NCBI RefSeq assembly: GCF_015645445.1
Contig: NZ_JADOGI010000012.1
Span: 23,127 to 87,126, forward strand
Reading direction: 5' to 3'
Origin: Nonomuraea cypriaca
GTDB lineage: Bacteria > Actinomycetota > Actinomycetes > Streptosporangiales > Streptosporangiaceae
Length of the DNA stretch: 64,000 bases
The notes below the pieces were generated by a model, which worked only from the letters and a program-made list of their open reading frames with translations, was not told where the DNA came from and ran no database searches. The position numbers and the translations under genes were made by a program. Positions within the stretch are counted from its first letter, which is position 1. Every line of letters starts with the position of its first letter. This document shows, one piece after another, positions 49,260-59,767 of the stretch.

Positions 49260-51850
49260 GAGAGATCCCCCACTCGCAGGACGGCGCCGAGGGCGCGGCG
49301 GCGGCTGATGGCGGTGTGCGCGTACGCGCCGAGCACGGCGACGGCGGCGAGCCCGGCCGCCAAGGCGCTGGGCGTCACCAGGTCGGTCGAGTAGTCGCCG
49401 ACGGGCAGGTCGCCGGCGTACGACGACAGGTCCACGCCAGGCCCGAGCACGGCGGGCAGGCCGAGGCCCAGTCCGAGCCCGACCAGCGCGGTGACGACGA
49501 TCACGGGCAGGACCTCCAGAACGGTCAGCCGCCGCGCCTGCCGGTCGGACAACCCGAGCGTACGCAGGAATGATACGGCCCTGGCCCGGTCGGCGGCCCC
49601 GGCCGCCAGCGTCAGGACGACGGCGACCAGCGCGTATCCCGCCAGCGCGACCGTCACCACCAGCAACGTCGAGCGCACGGTGCTGGTGAGCGGGTCGTCC
49701 GTGATCGCCGCCAGAGCCCGTGACCGGGACTCCACGGTGGCAGACGGGACGAGTCGCGCCAGGTCTGCGGGTGCGGCGTTCCCCTTGATGAGCAGCGTGT
49801 TCACCGCGGGCCTGGTCAGCGTGCTCATGGGCACGACGAGGAACTTGCCGGTGGCGTAGAAGCCGGGCACCGACTCGATCACGCCCCGCGACGGCAGTTT
49901 CACCCGCGACTGCCAGCCGATCTCGATCGTCCCGCGTCCCCGCAGTTCGGGGGAGACCAGCGCCCCGTCGGACGACGCGGGCAGGCCGACGGGCGCTCCC
50001 TCCATGAGCCGCCGCCACTGCGCCACGTCCACGGCGATGGCGTCGGCCCGCTCGGTGCCGTACCCGATCTGGACGCGGGCGGTCTGCGCGGGCACCACGA
50101 GCTCCACGCCGGCGGTCCTGCGGACCCGCTCGACGGCGGCGGCCGGGATCTCGATGTCCGAGGTCATCTTGATCGGTGCCCCCACGCGCTGCCAGGAGGC
50201 CACCTGCTGGGTGCCGGCGATCCCATCGGCGATCACCGCCGCGAACACCGACACGCCCAGCGCGGGCAGCAGGATCAGCACCGGCAGCACACTGCCGGAC
50301 CGCGCCCTGGCCGCCCTGGTCAGTCCCAGGAACGGCACCGCCGCCCGCCCGCGCGCGGTCAGCCGTACGAGCAGCCGCAAGGGGTAGGGGTAGCAGCGCA
50401 ACGTGACCAGCGCCGCGGCCAGCGTCAGCGCGATCGGCACGAGCAGCAGGAACGGGTCCTGCCCGGCCGAGGCCGACAACCCCCGGGCCCGCAGCAGGTA
50501 CGCCCCCGCCAGCGCGAGCACGACCACCAGCACCTCCAGCGTGACCCGCCGGGCGGAAGGCCGGGCGGCGGCCACGTCGGCACGCCGTTCGCGCAGCGGC
50601 GCCCGATGCGTGACGGCCGGTCGCGCCGTGGCGAACCCGACGGCCACGACCACCACGATCACGGGCCCCGCGGGCACGATCGGCAGCACGGGACCGGGCA
50701 CGAGGGCGGACAACGCGTACCCGGCGAGAGCCGCGGGCACCACCGCGAGCCCCGCGAGCGCCGCGCCGGCGCCCGCCACCTGCCACAGCGACCCGCCGCG
50801 CGCCCGCGCCAGGCCCAGTGTGTGGTCCATCCGCTCGGCCAGCAGTCGCGTGCCCAGCACGATCACGCCGAGCGCCACCGCCAACAGGCCGCCCAGCACC
50901 AGGTACATCACGGTCTGCGCGGTGGCCAGCGCGGCGAGGAAGTCGCCGAGCAGCTTGGGCAGCCCGGTCTGCAGGTGGTAGGCACTGGCGCCGCCGGACG
51001 ACTGGCCGGAAGATTGAATCGCCAGCACCCGGCCGAACTCGGCGACCGCCGCGTCTATGGCCGGCGCGGCCAGCGCGCTCGCCCCCGCGGCGCCGACCGG
51101 CAGGACCCAGTTGTAGGACAGGTTGCGCCCCTCGCCGCTGAGCGCGCTCAGCGCCGCTTCGGGGATCAGCGTCGTGATGTGCTTCTCGAAATCCATCTCA
51201 CCCTGCGGCAGCAGCCGGGTGACGTGCAGCATGTCGGAGTTGTGGCTCCAGTAGCGGTCGTCCGGGTCCTTGGCCGCGAACACGCCTACGATCCGCACGG
51301 CGGCGTAGTCGCTCTCGCCGACCATGGTCGTCTGGCCGACCCGCAGGCCCATGTCGCGCAGGGCCTCCTCGACGACGCCCACCTCGAACACGGGGATCGT
51401 CTCGCCCTCGTACCGCATGGTGAGCGGCGCGCCGGGCGCGCGGCCGCTGACCCAGTCCACGCGCCGGTCGGCGTCGGACAACCAGCCGAGATTGACGAAC
51501 GTACGCCCGCCCGTTCCGGTGACCGGCGTGAGCGTCGTCTTGGCGCTCATGTGGCCGCCGGACGCCACCAGGGGCCGCAGCGCCGGGGGCAGGAGCCCGC
51601 GCCAGCGGCGGTCGCGGGTGTCGAACTGGGCGCGTTCGCGCAGATCCTCCTGCCACGAGTGCGACTCCACGGTCACGGTCAGGTCTGCCTGCACGGCGGG
51701 GGCGTCGCCCAGCGACCGCCGCAGCGCCTCGTCGAACGACGCCTGCATCGCCCTGGGCAGGCCCGCGACGAGCAGGCACGCGACCAGCGTGAGCAGGAAG
51801 AGCACGGCGACCGTGCCGAGGTGCGCCCGGGCGAGCAGCGGAATCCTCAC
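49256..51850 (-). CDS. FtsX/MacB-type ABC permease (second)
   Basis: 864 residues from GTG 51850, overlapping the upstream permease stop as GTGA. An N-terminal helix (LGTVAVLFLLTLVACLLVAGL) is followed by a large extracytoplasmic domain (about 30-290). Several helices then flank DUF-like segments, and a C-terminal FtsX block has VTVALAGYALVAVVLTLAAGAADRARAVSFLRTLGLSDRQARRL. Permeases of this kind move no substrate through the membrane by themselves but couple ATPase motion to the outer face. Longer frames upstream are read-through. Confidence 0.9.
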   Translation of the reverse strand: MRIPLLARAHLGTVAVLFLLTLVACLLVAGLPRAMQASFDEALRRSLGDAPAVQADLTVTVESHSWQEDLRERAQFDTRDRRWRGLLPPALRPLVASGGHMSAKTTLTPVTGTGGRTFVNLGWLSDADRRVDWVSGRAPGAPLTMRYEGETIPVFEVGVVEEALRDMGLRVGQTTMVGESDYAAVRIVGVFAAKDPDDRYWSHNSDMLHVTRLLPQGEMDFEKHITTLIPEAALSALSGEGRNLSYNWVLPVGAAGASALAAPAIDAAVAEFGRVLAIQSSGQSSGGASAYHLQTGLPKLLGDFLAALATAQTVMYLVLGGLLAVALGVIVLGTRLLAERMDHTLGLARARGGSLWQVAGAGAALAGLAVVPAALAGYALSALVPGPVLPIVPAGPVIVVVVAVGFATARPAVTHRAPLRERRADVAAARPSARRVTLEVLVVVLALAGAYLLRARGLSASAGQDPFLLLVPIALTLAAALVTLRCYPYPLRLLVRLTARGRAAVPFLGLTRAARARSGSVLPVLILLPALGVSVFAAVIADGIAGTQQVASWQRVGAPIKMTSDIEIPAAAVERVRRTAGVELVVPAQTARVQIGYGTERADAIAVDVAQWRRLMEGAPVGLPASSDGALVSPELRGRGTIEIGWQSRVKLPSRGVIESVPGFYATGKFLVVPMSTLTRPAVNTLLIKGNAAPADLARLVPSATVESRSRALAAITDDPLTSTVRSTLLVVTVALAGYALVAVVLTLAAGAADRARAVSFLRTLGLSDRQARRLTVLEVLPVIVVTALVGLGLGLGLPAVLGPGVDLSSYAGDLPVGDYSTDLVTPSALAAGLAAVAVLGAYAHTAISRRRALGAVLRVGDLS

Positions 51851-54800
51851 TGTTCCTCCCGGAGTCCGAGCCCCCGCCGGCGCACGTTGCGCGCCAGCCC
51901 GGCGACGATGGCGAGCAGCACCGCGGCCACCGCCACCAGCATCGCCGCCGTGGCCGCCCACGGGATGTCGAGCACCACGTCCGGCGTGACGGCCGAGGCC
52001 TGCCCGGTCAGCACGATGTGCGGCACGACCAGGACACCGACGACCACCGCGAGCCCGGTGCCCGCCGCCAGCGACAACACGATGACGAACGCCTGCTCGA
52101 TCGCCAGCATCCCGAACACCTGCCTGGAGCTCACCCCGAGCGCCCGCAGGATCGCGAACTCGGTCATCCGCTCCCGCGCCGCGACGGCCGCGTTCACCAG
52201 GAACCCGAGCGCCGCGAACACCAGCGCCGCCGCGAACCCGAGCATCAACGCCCCCTGCAGCCCGCTGGCCAGCGGGTCGTCCTGCAACCTGGCCGCCAGC
52301 TCGCGCTGGTCGAACGTGGTGACGTCCCACTCGGGCTTGCCCTTGAGCGCGTTCACCGCCGCGCTGCCGTCGCCGGCCAGCCACCACTCCGTGGCAGGCC
52401 TGGGCACCTGCGCGGCGGCCAGCTCGTACGCCTGCATCGTCCCCCAGTCGGCGAGCACGGCCGGCTGGCCGGCCGTGGTGGTCGGCATGCTGTCCACCAC
52501 GGCCACCACCTTGATGTCGAGGACCCTGCGATCGATGCTGGCCCGTCCGATCTGCCCGGCGGACATCTTGAGCGAGGCGGCCAGGTCGGCGGTGAGCACC
52601 ACGGGCAGCGGTTCCGGCGGGGGCGGCGGCGCGAAGACGCCGACGGCGGGCCACGTACCACTGATCGCCATCGAGATCGGGGGTGCCGCCAGGTCGCGGC
52701 CGTCGGCACGGAGGCCGGTCAGGGTCAGGTTCGCGGCGCCGTCGGGCGCGCTCGCGACGAGGCCGCGCAGCGACAGCGGATACGTGATCTTCCCGGTACG
52801 CCCGGCCGGCGCCCGCAGATCGACGTCGATCCGATGGTCACCGCGCCTGAGCACGCCCAGCGACAGGTCCCGCCAGACCCCGAGCGCGTCGGAGAGCACC
52901 AGCCGCACCTGTGCGTCCGCGTCCACGTCGGCGCGCACGGTGAGCGTGGCGGGCTGCCCGGGAATGTCCAGCTTGCCCGCCTGCGCTCCCACCAGCCCGC
53001 GCGACATCTCGGAGAGCGACTGCGCGGACAGATCCGGACGCAGCCGGAACAACTCGCCCAGCTTGCCCGCCTCGACGCCGATCAGCACCGCGTTCTCGCC
53101 GCTCACCTCGGTCTGCCCGCGGAACCCGGGGCTGGCCGCGGTGACGCCGGGCAGCGCGGCGAACGCCGTCCCGCGCCCGAACGCCCCCAGCTCGGGACCG
53201 TCCGGCGGCCCGGACAGCCGCAGATCGGCCCCGGCCTGGTGGCGGGCCTGGTCGAGCTGCGAGTCCCGCCAGGTGGCCGCGGTCGCCATGGACACGATGC
53301 CGATCGCGATCGCCATGGTGAGCAGCAGCGCGGGCCCGGCGTACTTGAGCGGCCGCCTGCTCACCTGCCACGCCCCCAGTGCGGGGGCGAGCGCCGGCCG
53401 CCTGGAGGTCAGCCGCTCGGCCAGCCTCGAGATGCGCGGCACCAGCCGCAGTCCCAGCATGCCGCCCGTGAGCAGGGCCAGCGCGGGCCCGGAGATGATG
53501 AGCGGGTCGATGCCCAGCTCGCCGGCCGCCGTCGTGGTCACCGGCGCGCCGTAGCGCCGCAACTGCCAGATCGCCAGCCCGGCCACGACCAGCAGCGCCA
53601 CGTCGGCGCCCGCGCGCTGGACCAGCCCGCGCCCGCCGCCGCGCCCGCGCGCCGACTGCTCCTCCACGTACGTACGCCGCGCCCCTGCCAGTGCCGGCAG
53701 CATCAGCAGCACGGCCGCGGCCAGCGCCACGCCGAACGACACGAGGAACGTTCCCAGATCGGCCGCCGGCGCGAGGCGTACCCCCGAGGCCCTGATCCAC
53801 GGCAGCAGGTTGACCAGCGTGAGCAGCGGCGGCCCGAGGAACGGCGCGATGACCGCGCACGGCACCGCCACCAGCAGCGCCTCCCCACCCGCCAGCGCGG
53901 CCAGCCGCACCGTGCCCGCGCCGCGCGACCGCAGCAGCGCCACCTCCATGCGCCGGTGGTCGGCGAGCAGTCGCGCGGTGAGCATCAGCGCGTACGCGGC
54001 CAGCAGCAGCAATTGCAGCACCGGGATGAGCATCGTGGAGCGGGCCACCAACGACGCGGTGTCGAGCTGAGTCAGGATCTCGGGCAACCGGGTGGCGGTC
54101 ACGCAGCTCGCGCAGCCCGCCGCCTTCAGCCGCTCGCCCACCTGCCCGATCGCGCCCGCCAGCGGGCGCAACTGCTCCGGCGTCAGCGCGCTCAGGTCGG
54201 GCACGGCGGTCCAGGTGGCGTTCACGCTGGTCGCGAAGCGCGCCACGAACGTCTCGCGCGCCACCATCAGCGGCCCGTACGTCGTGAACTCGCCGCGCTC
54301 CACGCCCCTGCTGAGCAGTTGCTCGCCGGCCCAGCGCTCACCGAACGGGTCGTTGAGCTGGAACACCCCGACGATGCGGACCCGGACCGGGCGCGGGTCG
54401 AGCCGGCCTCGGGTGGTGAACTCCTGGCCGGCCGCGAATCCGGTCGCCGAGGCGGCCGACAACGAGATCGCGGCCTCCACTGTGTCCCGGCCGGCCTTCG
54501 GCCACGTGCCGGCGACCAGCCTGGCGTGCCGGTCGAGCCCGTCGTAGCCGCCGAACCTGAGCAGCTCAGGCCGCTCCCGGCGCTCCTGGCCCGGCATGAC
54601 GAAGGAGTCCGAGCGGAAGCTGGTGGTGACGGCGGGCGGTTCGCCGTACGCCCTGCCGAGTTCGGCGCGTACCGCCTGGTCGTACCTGGGGAAGGTGTCC
54701 GCCGTCACGGGGGCGCTGATGGTGGCCGCGGTCTGGCGATAGGAGGCCGTCTCCATCGTCCTGCGTACGCCCGCGTCGGCGATGGAGGAGGCGTACATGG

Positions 54801-54903
54801 TCAGCGTGACGAGCGTGGTGGTGGCCAGCAGGATCGACCCGAACGCGGCCAGGAGGAGCAGCGGCTCGCTAAACGCCCGTTTGACGACCAACGGCCCCCG
54901 CAT
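51847..54903 (-). CDS. FtsX/MacB-type ABC permease (first), very large
   Basis: 1018 residues. It has an N-terminal helix (LLLLAAFGSILLATTTLVTLTMY), an extracytoplasmic domain with a CASC pair near residue 253, and a first block of helices with an FtsX-like MEVALLRSRGAGTVRLAALAGGEALLVAV. A second outer domain follows (about 500-860), then a C-terminal FtsX block with RERMTEFAILRALGVSSRQVFGMLAIEQAFVIVLSLAAGTGLAV. Together with the 864-residue partner it forms a heterodimer driven by one or both following ATPases. It is the promoter-proximal gene of the operon. Confidence 0.9.
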   Translation of the reverse strand: MRGPLVVKRAFSEPLLLLAAFGSILLATTTLVTLTMYASSIADAGVRRTMETASYRQTAATISAPVTADTFPRYDQAVRAELGRAYGEPPAVTTSFRSDSFVMPGQERRERPELLRFGGYDGLDRHARLVAGTWPKAGRDTVEAAISLSAASATGFAAGQEFTTRGRLDPRPVRVRIVGVFQLNDPFGERWAGEQLLSRGVERGEFTTYGPLMVARETFVARFATSVNATWTAVPDLSALTPEQLRPLAGAIGQVGERLKAAGCASCVTATRLPEILTQLDTASLVARSTMLIPVLQLLLLAAYALMLTARLLADHRRMEVALLRSRGAGTVRLAALAGGEALLVAVPCAVIAPFLGPPLLTLVNLLPWIRASGVRLAPAADLGTFLVSFGVALAAAVLLMLPALAGARRTYVEEQSARGRGGGRGLVQRAGADVALLVVAGLAIWQLRRYGAPVTTTAAGELGIDPLIISGPALALLTGGMLGLRLVPRISRLAERLTSRRPALAPALGAWQVSRRPLKYAGPALLLTMAIAIGIVSMATAATWRDSQLDQARHQAGADLRLSGPPDGPELGAFGRGTAFAALPGVTAASPGFRGQTEVSGENAVLIGVEAGKLGELFRLRPDLSAQSLSEMSRGLVGAQAGKLDIPGQPATLTVRADVDADAQVRLVLSDALGVWRDLSLGVLRRGDHRIDVDLRAPAGRTGKITYPLSLRGLVASAPDGAANLTLTGLRADGRDLAAPPISMAISGTWPAVGVFAPPPPPEPLPVVLTADLAASLKMSAGQIGRASIDRRVLDIKVVAVVDSMPTTTAGQPAVLADWGTMQAYELAAAQVPRPATEWWLAGDGSAAVNALKGKPEWDVTTFDQRELAARLQDDPLASGLQGALMLGFAAALVFAALGFLVNAAVAARERMTEFAILRALGVSSRQVFGMLAIEQAFVIVLSLAAGTGLAVVVGVLVVPHIVLTGQASAVTPDVVLDIPWAATAAMLVAVAAVLLAIVAGLARNVRRRGLGLREEQ

Positions 54904-55071
54904 GCGTCCCCCTTCGCCCGCTTAGAGCACCTTCGTCCAGGTGTCGGAGCGCAAGCAAGACGATCTCAGCAACGGTGACTCACCCGGTATGACGATGTGA
55001 TATCGAAACCGTGACACAGCGAGGGAGCGCCGACCGCCGTAGGTCGTGCTGCCGTCAGCCCGGCCGTAAGG

Positions 55072-55720
55072 TCAGCCGACGGCCGTGACGGTGGGGGAGG
55101 GGCGTCGCGGCGTCAGGTCGAACATCCCGGCGAGCAGGTCGTGGCTGTGGCGGCGGGCCGCGGGGTCGGCGATCAGGTCCTGGACCATCAACTCGTCGGC
55201 GCCGCTCTCCTCGAGCATCCGCTCCAGCGTGGCGCGCACGTCGCCGGGCCCGCCGGCGACGAACCTGGGCCACCGGCCGTCCACGATCGCCGTCGGCTCC
55301 TGCAGTTGGGAGTCGGTCATCTCGCGCGCGGCTCGTCCGGCGGCGGCACGGTGACGTCTCCGGCGGCGCGGCCGCGCGACCCAGGCGGGCGTTGTAGCCC
55401 TTCGCGGAGCCCGCCAGATGGCGGCCCTCGGCGGCCGTGTCGCCGACGGTGACGTTGACCGCGAGCATCGCGCGCGGTCGCTCGAGGCCGAACCCCTGAG
55501 GCCGGAAGCTCTCGCGGTAGTGGCGCAGTGCCGGCGCCGCGCCCGTGGGGTTGATGAACCCGGCGAACGTGCAGCCGATGCCGAGCCCGGCGGCCAGGCC
55601 GGATCCGTTGGGGCTCGACCCGAGGAGCCAGGTCTGTGGGACGCCGGGCACCGTCGTCATCAGGGGGTGACCGGCGAACGGGTCGGGGAACGCGTCGTAC
55701 AGCCCCGACCTGCCACGAAC
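55072..55720 (-). pseudogene. Luciferase-like flavin monooxygenase remnant
   Basis: Two minus-strand frames give pieces of one LLM-class oxidoreductase. The upstream piece (about 55430-55720) contains PQTWLLGSSPNGSGLAAGLGIG and INPTGAAPALRHYRESFRPQ, internal family motifs. The downstream piece (55072-55320) gives FVAGGPGDVRATLERMLEESG, ADELMVQDL and a proper end. The N-terminal third is missing, and a frame change near 55320-55430 separates the pieces. The remnant ends right at the rpsT terminator. Confidence 0.7.
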
Positions 55721-55724
55721 ACAG

Positions 55725-55762
55725 CAGAACGCCGCACTCCCGGTGTGGAGTGCGGCGTTCTG
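55725..55762 (-). terminator. rpsT terminator hairpin
   Basis: CAGAACGCCGCACTCC (55725-55740) pairs with GGAGTGCGGCGTTCTG (55747-55762): sixteen perfect base pairs and a six-base loop, starting eight bases after the rpsT stop in the direction of transcription. Very stable, though followed by only a weak T-rich stretch. Confidence 0.85.
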
Positions 55763-55770
55763 GGTTGGTC

Positions 55771-56040
55771 TTACTTGGCGGCCAGGGTCGCGGCCTGCTT
55801 GGCGATCGCGGACTTGCGGTTGGCGGCCTGGTTCTTGTGGATGACGCCCTTGCTGACGGCCTTGTCGAGCTGACGGGCGGCGGCCCGCTGCAGCACGATG
55901 GCCTCCTGGACGTCGCCCTGCTCGGCGGCCTCGCGGAACTTGCGGACAGCCGTCTTCAGAGACGACTTGACCGCCTTGTTGCGCAGACGAGCCTTCTCGT
56001 TCTGCTTGTTGCGCTTGATCTGGGACTTGATGTTCGCCAC
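55771..56040 (-). CDS. rpsT: 30S ribosomal protein S20
   Basis: 89 residues starting at GTG 56040 with GAGG seven bases upstream. The opening [29 protein letters not shown] and the ending [17 protein letters not shown] are typical of bS20, a basic helical protein that binds 16S rRNA. A longer frame begins at 56106 but its extra residues are not ribosomal. A strong hairpin follows the stop. The lepA gene about 1.1 kb away on the other strand is its usual neighbour. Confidence 0.97.
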   Translation of the reverse strand: MANIKSQIKRNKQNEKARLRNKAVKSSLKTAVRKFREAAEQGDVQEAIVLQRAAARQLDKAVSKGVIHKNQAANRKSAIAKQAATLAAK

Positions 56041-56147
56041 GAAGAAGCCTCGGTGAAAGTCTGAGTGATGGATGGGCGCGCGGGCTCGAGAGAGGGCGCG
56101 CCACACGCAGTTTCACAGGTTACCAATAATTCGGGCGGCTGCTCAAA

Positions 56148-57134
56148 TCAACGCCAGCGCGTCATGTATTCCCGCCAGTCCTCCTCCGTGGCCGCGAAGT
56201 CCACGTAGAGGGCCAGCCCGAAGCGCTCGCGGCGGCCGTGGTCCGACAGCGCCAGCCGGGCGCCCTCGGCCGCGGTGGCGACGCTCTCGGCGGCGTCCGA
56301 CCATGCTATGCCGTGGTCGTGGTAGGCGGGGGCGCCGATGTACAGGGACTTGTCGTCGGGGACCAGGTCCAGGGCCAGTCCGGCCTGCCGGGTCACGTAG
56401 CCGCCGTACAGGGACTCGAGCGGGGTGAAGGAGTCGTACGTCATGATCGCCACCTGGTCCACGCGGTCCACGACCTGCTTGAAGTAGCTCTGGGACCAGT
56501 ACTTGTCGTGGGTCAGGATCACCCTGGCGGCCAGGCGCATCAGCGGGTACGGCTCGATCTGCGGAGTCGAGGTGGACAGCAGACGCGTGTGCTGCCTGGT
56601 CCGGTCCAGCAGGTCGAGGAACTCCGTGTCGCCGTCGCCGATCGGCTCGAAGTTGTAGTGGATGCCGTCGTAGCCGGCCTTCATGATGGCGGCGACGCCG
56701 GCCAGGACGTTCTCGCGGGACTTGGGGTCGTCGAGGTCGAGGCCGTTGTCGACGCTCTGGCCGAGCCAGGCGGAGATGCGGATGGCGGGGAGGTGCTTCC
56801 GCATCCATTTCACGAAATTTCCGGCGTTGGGGTATTTGGCTGGATCTAATCGGCCATCCCACTCGAAGGGGCCGGAGTGGACGTACACGTCCTTGATGCC
56901 CGTGGTGCGCAGCCGTACCGCCAACCGCTCGACATCCTGCTCCGTGCGGCGGCCGTCCACCCACATGTGCCCCAGCCAGAGGGCGTCGTTGCCGGTGCTC
57001 TTCGCCCAGTCCTCGGGGGCGCCGGTAAACTGAAGGCGGAGCGCGGCGGCGAGGAGGCCGGCCAGCGCCACCACGATGGCCAAGGCAAGCGTGAGCAGGC
57101 GCAGGCCGCGGCGGATGACGGTTCGGGAAGTCAC
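56148..57134 (-). CDS. Membrane-anchored glycosidase-like TIM-barrel protein
   Basis: 328 residues. An N-terminal signal-anchor (about 9-30) is followed by a barrel reminiscent of GH18-like or putative glycoside hydrolase domains: [68 protein letters not shown] (with an acidic pair in the position of the catalytic Glu), VAIMTYDSF and [12 protein letters not shown]. Such proteins may act on extracellular polysaccharide or have lost activity. It is divergent from lepA with a gap of only a few dozen bases. Confidence 0.75.
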   Translation of the reverse strand: MTSRTVIRRGLRLLTLALAIVVALAGLLAAALRLQFTGAPEDWAKSTGNDALWLGHMWVDGRRTEQDVERLAVRLRTTGIKDVYVHSGPFEWDGRLDPAKYPNAGNFVKWMRKHLPAIRISAWLGQSVDNGLDLDDPKSRENVLAGVAAIMKAGYDGIHYNFEPIGDGDTEFLDLLDRTRQHTRLLSTSTPQIEPYPLMRLAARVILTHDKYWSQSYFKQVVDRVDQVAIMTYDSFTPLESLYGGYVTRQAGLALDLVPDDKSLYIGAPAYHDHGIAWSDAAESVATAAEGARLALSDHGRRERFGLALYVDFAATEEDWREYMTRWR

Positions 57135-57190
57135 CCGGGCATGTCACCATGAAAGACTGCTTGACCTCAACCCTGTCGAAACGGACTTCG

Positions 57191-59020
57191 GTGCGCACTC
57201 AGCCTGGCCAGACCGACCCCGCGTTGATCCGCAACTTCTGCATCATCGCGCACATCGACCACGGCAAGTCAACGCTTGCCGACCGGATGCTGCAGATCAC
57301 CGGCGTGGTCGACGACCGTTCCATGCGCGCCCAGTATCTCGACAGGATGGACATCGAGCGCGAACGCGGCATCACGATCAAGTCGCAGGCCGTGCGGCTG
57401 CCGTGGGACGGCCACGTGCTCAACATGATCGACACCCCCGGGCACGTCGACTTCACCTACGAGGTGTCGAGGTCGCTGCAGGCGTGCGAGGGCGCGATCC
57501 TGCTGGTCGACGCGGCCCAGGGCATCGAGGCGCAGACCCTGGCCAACCTCTACCTGGCCATGAACGCCGACCTGCACATCATCCCCGTGCTCAACAAGAT
57601 CGACCTGCCCGCGGCGCAGCCGGAGAAGTTCGCCGAGGAGCTGGCCGGGCTGATCGGGTGCGACCCGTCCGACGTGCTCAAGGTGTCCGGTAAGACCGGC
57701 GTGGGCGTGCGCGAGCTGCTCGACCACGTGGTCCAGACCGTCCCCGCGCCGGTGGGCGACGCCGACGAGGCCGCGCGGGCGCTGATCTTCGACTCCGTCT
57801 ACGACACCTACCGCGGCGTGATCACGTACGTCCGGGTCATCGACGGGCACCTGGGCAAGCGTGAGCGCATCCTGATGATGTCCACCATGGCCACCCACGA
57901 GACGCTGGAGATCGGCGTCATCTCGCCCGAGCCGAAGATCGCCGACCTCGGCCTGGGCGTCGGCGAGGTGGGCTACCTCATCACCGGCGTGAAGGACGTG
58001 CGCCAGTCGCGCGTCGGCGACACCGTCACCGCCGCGGCCAAGCCGGCCCAGAAGATGCTGGCCGGTTACGAGCACCCGAAGCCGATGGTGTTCTCCGGGC
58101 TCTATCCGATCGACGGCGACGAATATCCGGAGCTGCGCGAGGCGCTCGACAAGTTGCAGCTCAACGACGCCGCGCTGGTCTACGAGCCGGAGACGTCGGC
58201 GGCGCTCGGGTTCGGGTTCCGTGTCGGGTTCCTCGGGCTGCTGCACATGGAGATCGTGCGGGAGCGGCTGGAGCGGGAGTTCGGGCTGTCGCTGATCTCG
58301 ACGGCGCCCAACGTGGTCTACCGCGTGGTCATGGAGGACGGCAAGGAGCTCACCGTGACCAACCCGTCGGAGTTCCCGACGGGCGGCAAGATCGCGCAGG
58401 TCTTCGAGCCGGTCACGAAGTCGACGATCCTGGCGCCGTCCGACTTCATCGGCGCGATCATGGAGATCTGCCAGGGCCGGCGCGGGCAGCTGCTCGGCAT
58501 GGACTACCTGTCGGAGGACCGCGTCGAGATCCGCTACACGCTGCCCCTCGGCGAGATCATCTTCGACTTCTTCGACCAGCTCAAGTCGCGCACCCGCGGC
58601 TACGCCTCGCTCGACTACGAGCCGGCGGGCGAGCAGGAGAGCGAGCTGGTCAAGGTCGACATCCTGCTGCAGGGCGAGCCCGTCGACGCCTTCAGCGCCA
58701 TCGTGCACAAGGACAAGGCCTACACCTACGGCGTCGACATGGCCAAGAAGCTGCGTGAGCTGATCCCGAGGCAGCAGTTCGAGGTGCCCATCCAGGCTGC
58801 CATCGGAGCCAGGGTCATCGCCCGCGAGAACATCCGCGCCATCCGCAAGGACGTCCTGGCCAAGTGCTACGGCGGTGACATCTCCCGCAAGCGCAAGCTG
58901 CTGGAGAAGCAGAAGGAAGGCAAGAAGCGGATGAAGATGGTCGGCCGGGTCGAGGTGCCCCAGGAGGCCTTCGTCGCCGCGCTGTCCACCGACTCCGGCG
59001 CCGAGAAGGCCAAGAAGTAG
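57191..59020 (+). CDS. lepA: Elongation factor 4 (LepA)
   Basis: About 609 residues from GTG 57191; an in-frame ATG at 57149 would add 14 unconserved residues. GTPase motifs: G1 [10 protein letters not shown]2 [10 protein letters not shown]3 DTPGHVDF and G4 NKIDLP. The EF4-specific C-terminal domain is complete ([32 protein letters not shown], then [30 protein letters not shown]). EF4 back-translocates or remodels stalled ribosomes. Confidence 0.97.
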   Translation: MRTQPGQTDPALIRNFCIIAHIDHGKSTLADRMLQITGVVDDRSMRAQYLDRMDIERERGITIKSQAVRLPWDGHVLNMIDTPGHVDFTYEVSRSLQACEGAILLVDAAQGIEAQTLANLYLAMNADLHIIPVLNKIDLPAAQPEKFAEELAGLIGCDPSDVLKVSGKTGVGVRELLDHVVQTVPAPVGDADEAARALIFDSVYDTYRGVITYVRVIDGHLGKRERILMMSTMATHETLEIGVISPEPKIADLGLGVGEVGYLITGVKDVRQSRVGDTVTAAAKPAQKMLAGYEHPKPMVFSGLYPIDGDEYPELREALDKLQLNDAALVYEPETSAALGFGFRVGFLGLLHMEIVRERLEREFGLSLISTAPNVVYRVVMEDGKELTVTNPSEFPTGGKIAQVFEPVTKSTILAPSDFIGAIMEICQGRRGQLLGMDYLSEDRVEIRYTLPLGEIIFDFFDQLKSRTRGYASLDYEPAGEQESELVKVDILLQGEPVDAFSAIVHKDKAYTYGVDMAKKLRELIPRQQFEVPIQAAIGARVIARENIRAIRKDVLAKCYGGDISRKRKLLEKQKEGKKRMKMVGRVEVPQEAFVAALSTDSGAEKAKK

Positions 59021-59024
59021 GCCG

Positions 59025-59441
59025 TCACAAGCCGAGCGGGCCGGGGTCGCTCGCGAGCTCGCGCCAGCGTGCTCGCGGGTCGTCGAGCAGGCGGCGGGCC
59101 CGGAGATCCATTATGCCCGCGACGCCGGTCATCTCGGCCGCCAGCTTGCCGTCCGCACGCCTGAGCTCCTGCCGGTACGCGAACGTCTTGCCCTCTCCGT
59201 ACTCGAACGCGCACGTCACCTCGACCTCGTCGCCGAGGCGCAACTCGCGGTGGTAGCGGATGGTGGTCTCCAGGACCACGGGCGCGGTCTCCTGCTTCAT
59301 CAGATCGTCCGGCGACACGCCCGCCGCGCGCAGGCACTCCCAGCGGGCGTGCTCGCCGTACTGGAAATAGACGGTGTTGTTGACGTGGCCCAGCATGTCG
59401 ATCTCGTAGCCGCGTACGGTGATGCGGGTGGAAAAGGTCAT
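59025..59441 (-). CDS. 4HBT-family acyl-CoA thioesterase
   Basis: 138 residues. It is a hot-dog fold with the catalytic motif MLGHVNNTVYFQYGEHARWE (about 16-35), in which Asp/His-Val-Asn-Asn marks the 4-hydroxybenzoyl-CoA thioesterase branch. It then has VVLETTIRYHRELRLGDEVEV and a GEGKTFAYRQELRRADG strand pair. The substrate acyl-CoA is unknown. The start overlaps the stop of the small upstream gene as ATGA, so the two are co-transcribed; it is convergent with lepA. Confidence 0.9.
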   Translation of the reverse strand: MTFSTRITVRGYEIDMLGHVNNTVYFQYGEHARWECLRAAGVSPDDLMKQETAPVVLETTIRYHRELRLGDEVEVTCAFEYGEGKTFAYRQELRRADGKLAAEMTGVAGIMDLRARRLLDDPRARWRELASDPGPLGL

Positions 59442-59731
59442 GACCGCTCATTCAACCAGATACGTGATTTTTCCGTCAGATACCGCAGGCCGTCGCCGCC
59501 GATCTCCACCCACTCGCCGCGCGCCCAGCCGCCGGTGGTCTGCGGGGCGAACCCGTGCCGCCGGAAGAGCGCCGACGCCTCCTTCTGGGTCAGCCCGCGC
59601 CGTCCCCATTCCTCGATGACCTGCGCCGTCCGCTCGTCCTCGTCCGCCCCCGGCTCTCCCAGGGCGTCGGCCAGTTCTTCAAGGCCGCGCGCGATGAGCC
59701 GGAGCGAGTTCTGGATCCTGGGAACGTCCAT
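59438..59731 (-). CDS. Small unknown protein, possibly DNA-binding
   Basis: 97 residues. A helical N-terminal half (MDVPRIQNSLRLIARGLEELADALG) precedes a segment RRGLTQKEASALFRRHGFAPQTTGGWARGEW that reads like a helix-turn-helix with a short wing. I recognise no named family. Four-base coupling to the thioesterase gene and a symmetric site at 59745-59767 just upstream make an autoregulatory DNA-binding role plausible. This is inference only. Confidence 0.7.
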   Translation of the reverse strand: MDVPRIQNSLRLIARGLEELADALGEPGADEDERTAQVIEEWGRRGLTQKEASALFRRHGFAPQTTGGWARGEWVEIGGDGLRYLTEKSRIWLNERS

Positions 59732-59744
59732 TCTTTGCCTATCA

Positions 59745-59767
59745 ATCGGTAGCGATTGCCTACCGAT
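59745..59767. promoter_or_regulatory. Inverted repeat in a divergent promoter
   Basis: ATCGGTAG (59745-59752) and CTACCGAT (59760-59767) pair perfectly with a seven-base spacer. CAATCG (59743-59748) and CGATTG (59753-59758) form a second overlapping repeat. The sites lie in the AT-rich 58-base gap between the small gene starting at 59731 and the GNAT gene starting at 59790. Confidence 0.55.

Noticed and set aside
50606..54978. Plus-strand frames of nearly 1000 codons opposite the ABC permeases
   Set aside because: Low-complexity antisense reading; the minus strand carries motif-rich FtsX permeases with coupled starts and stops.
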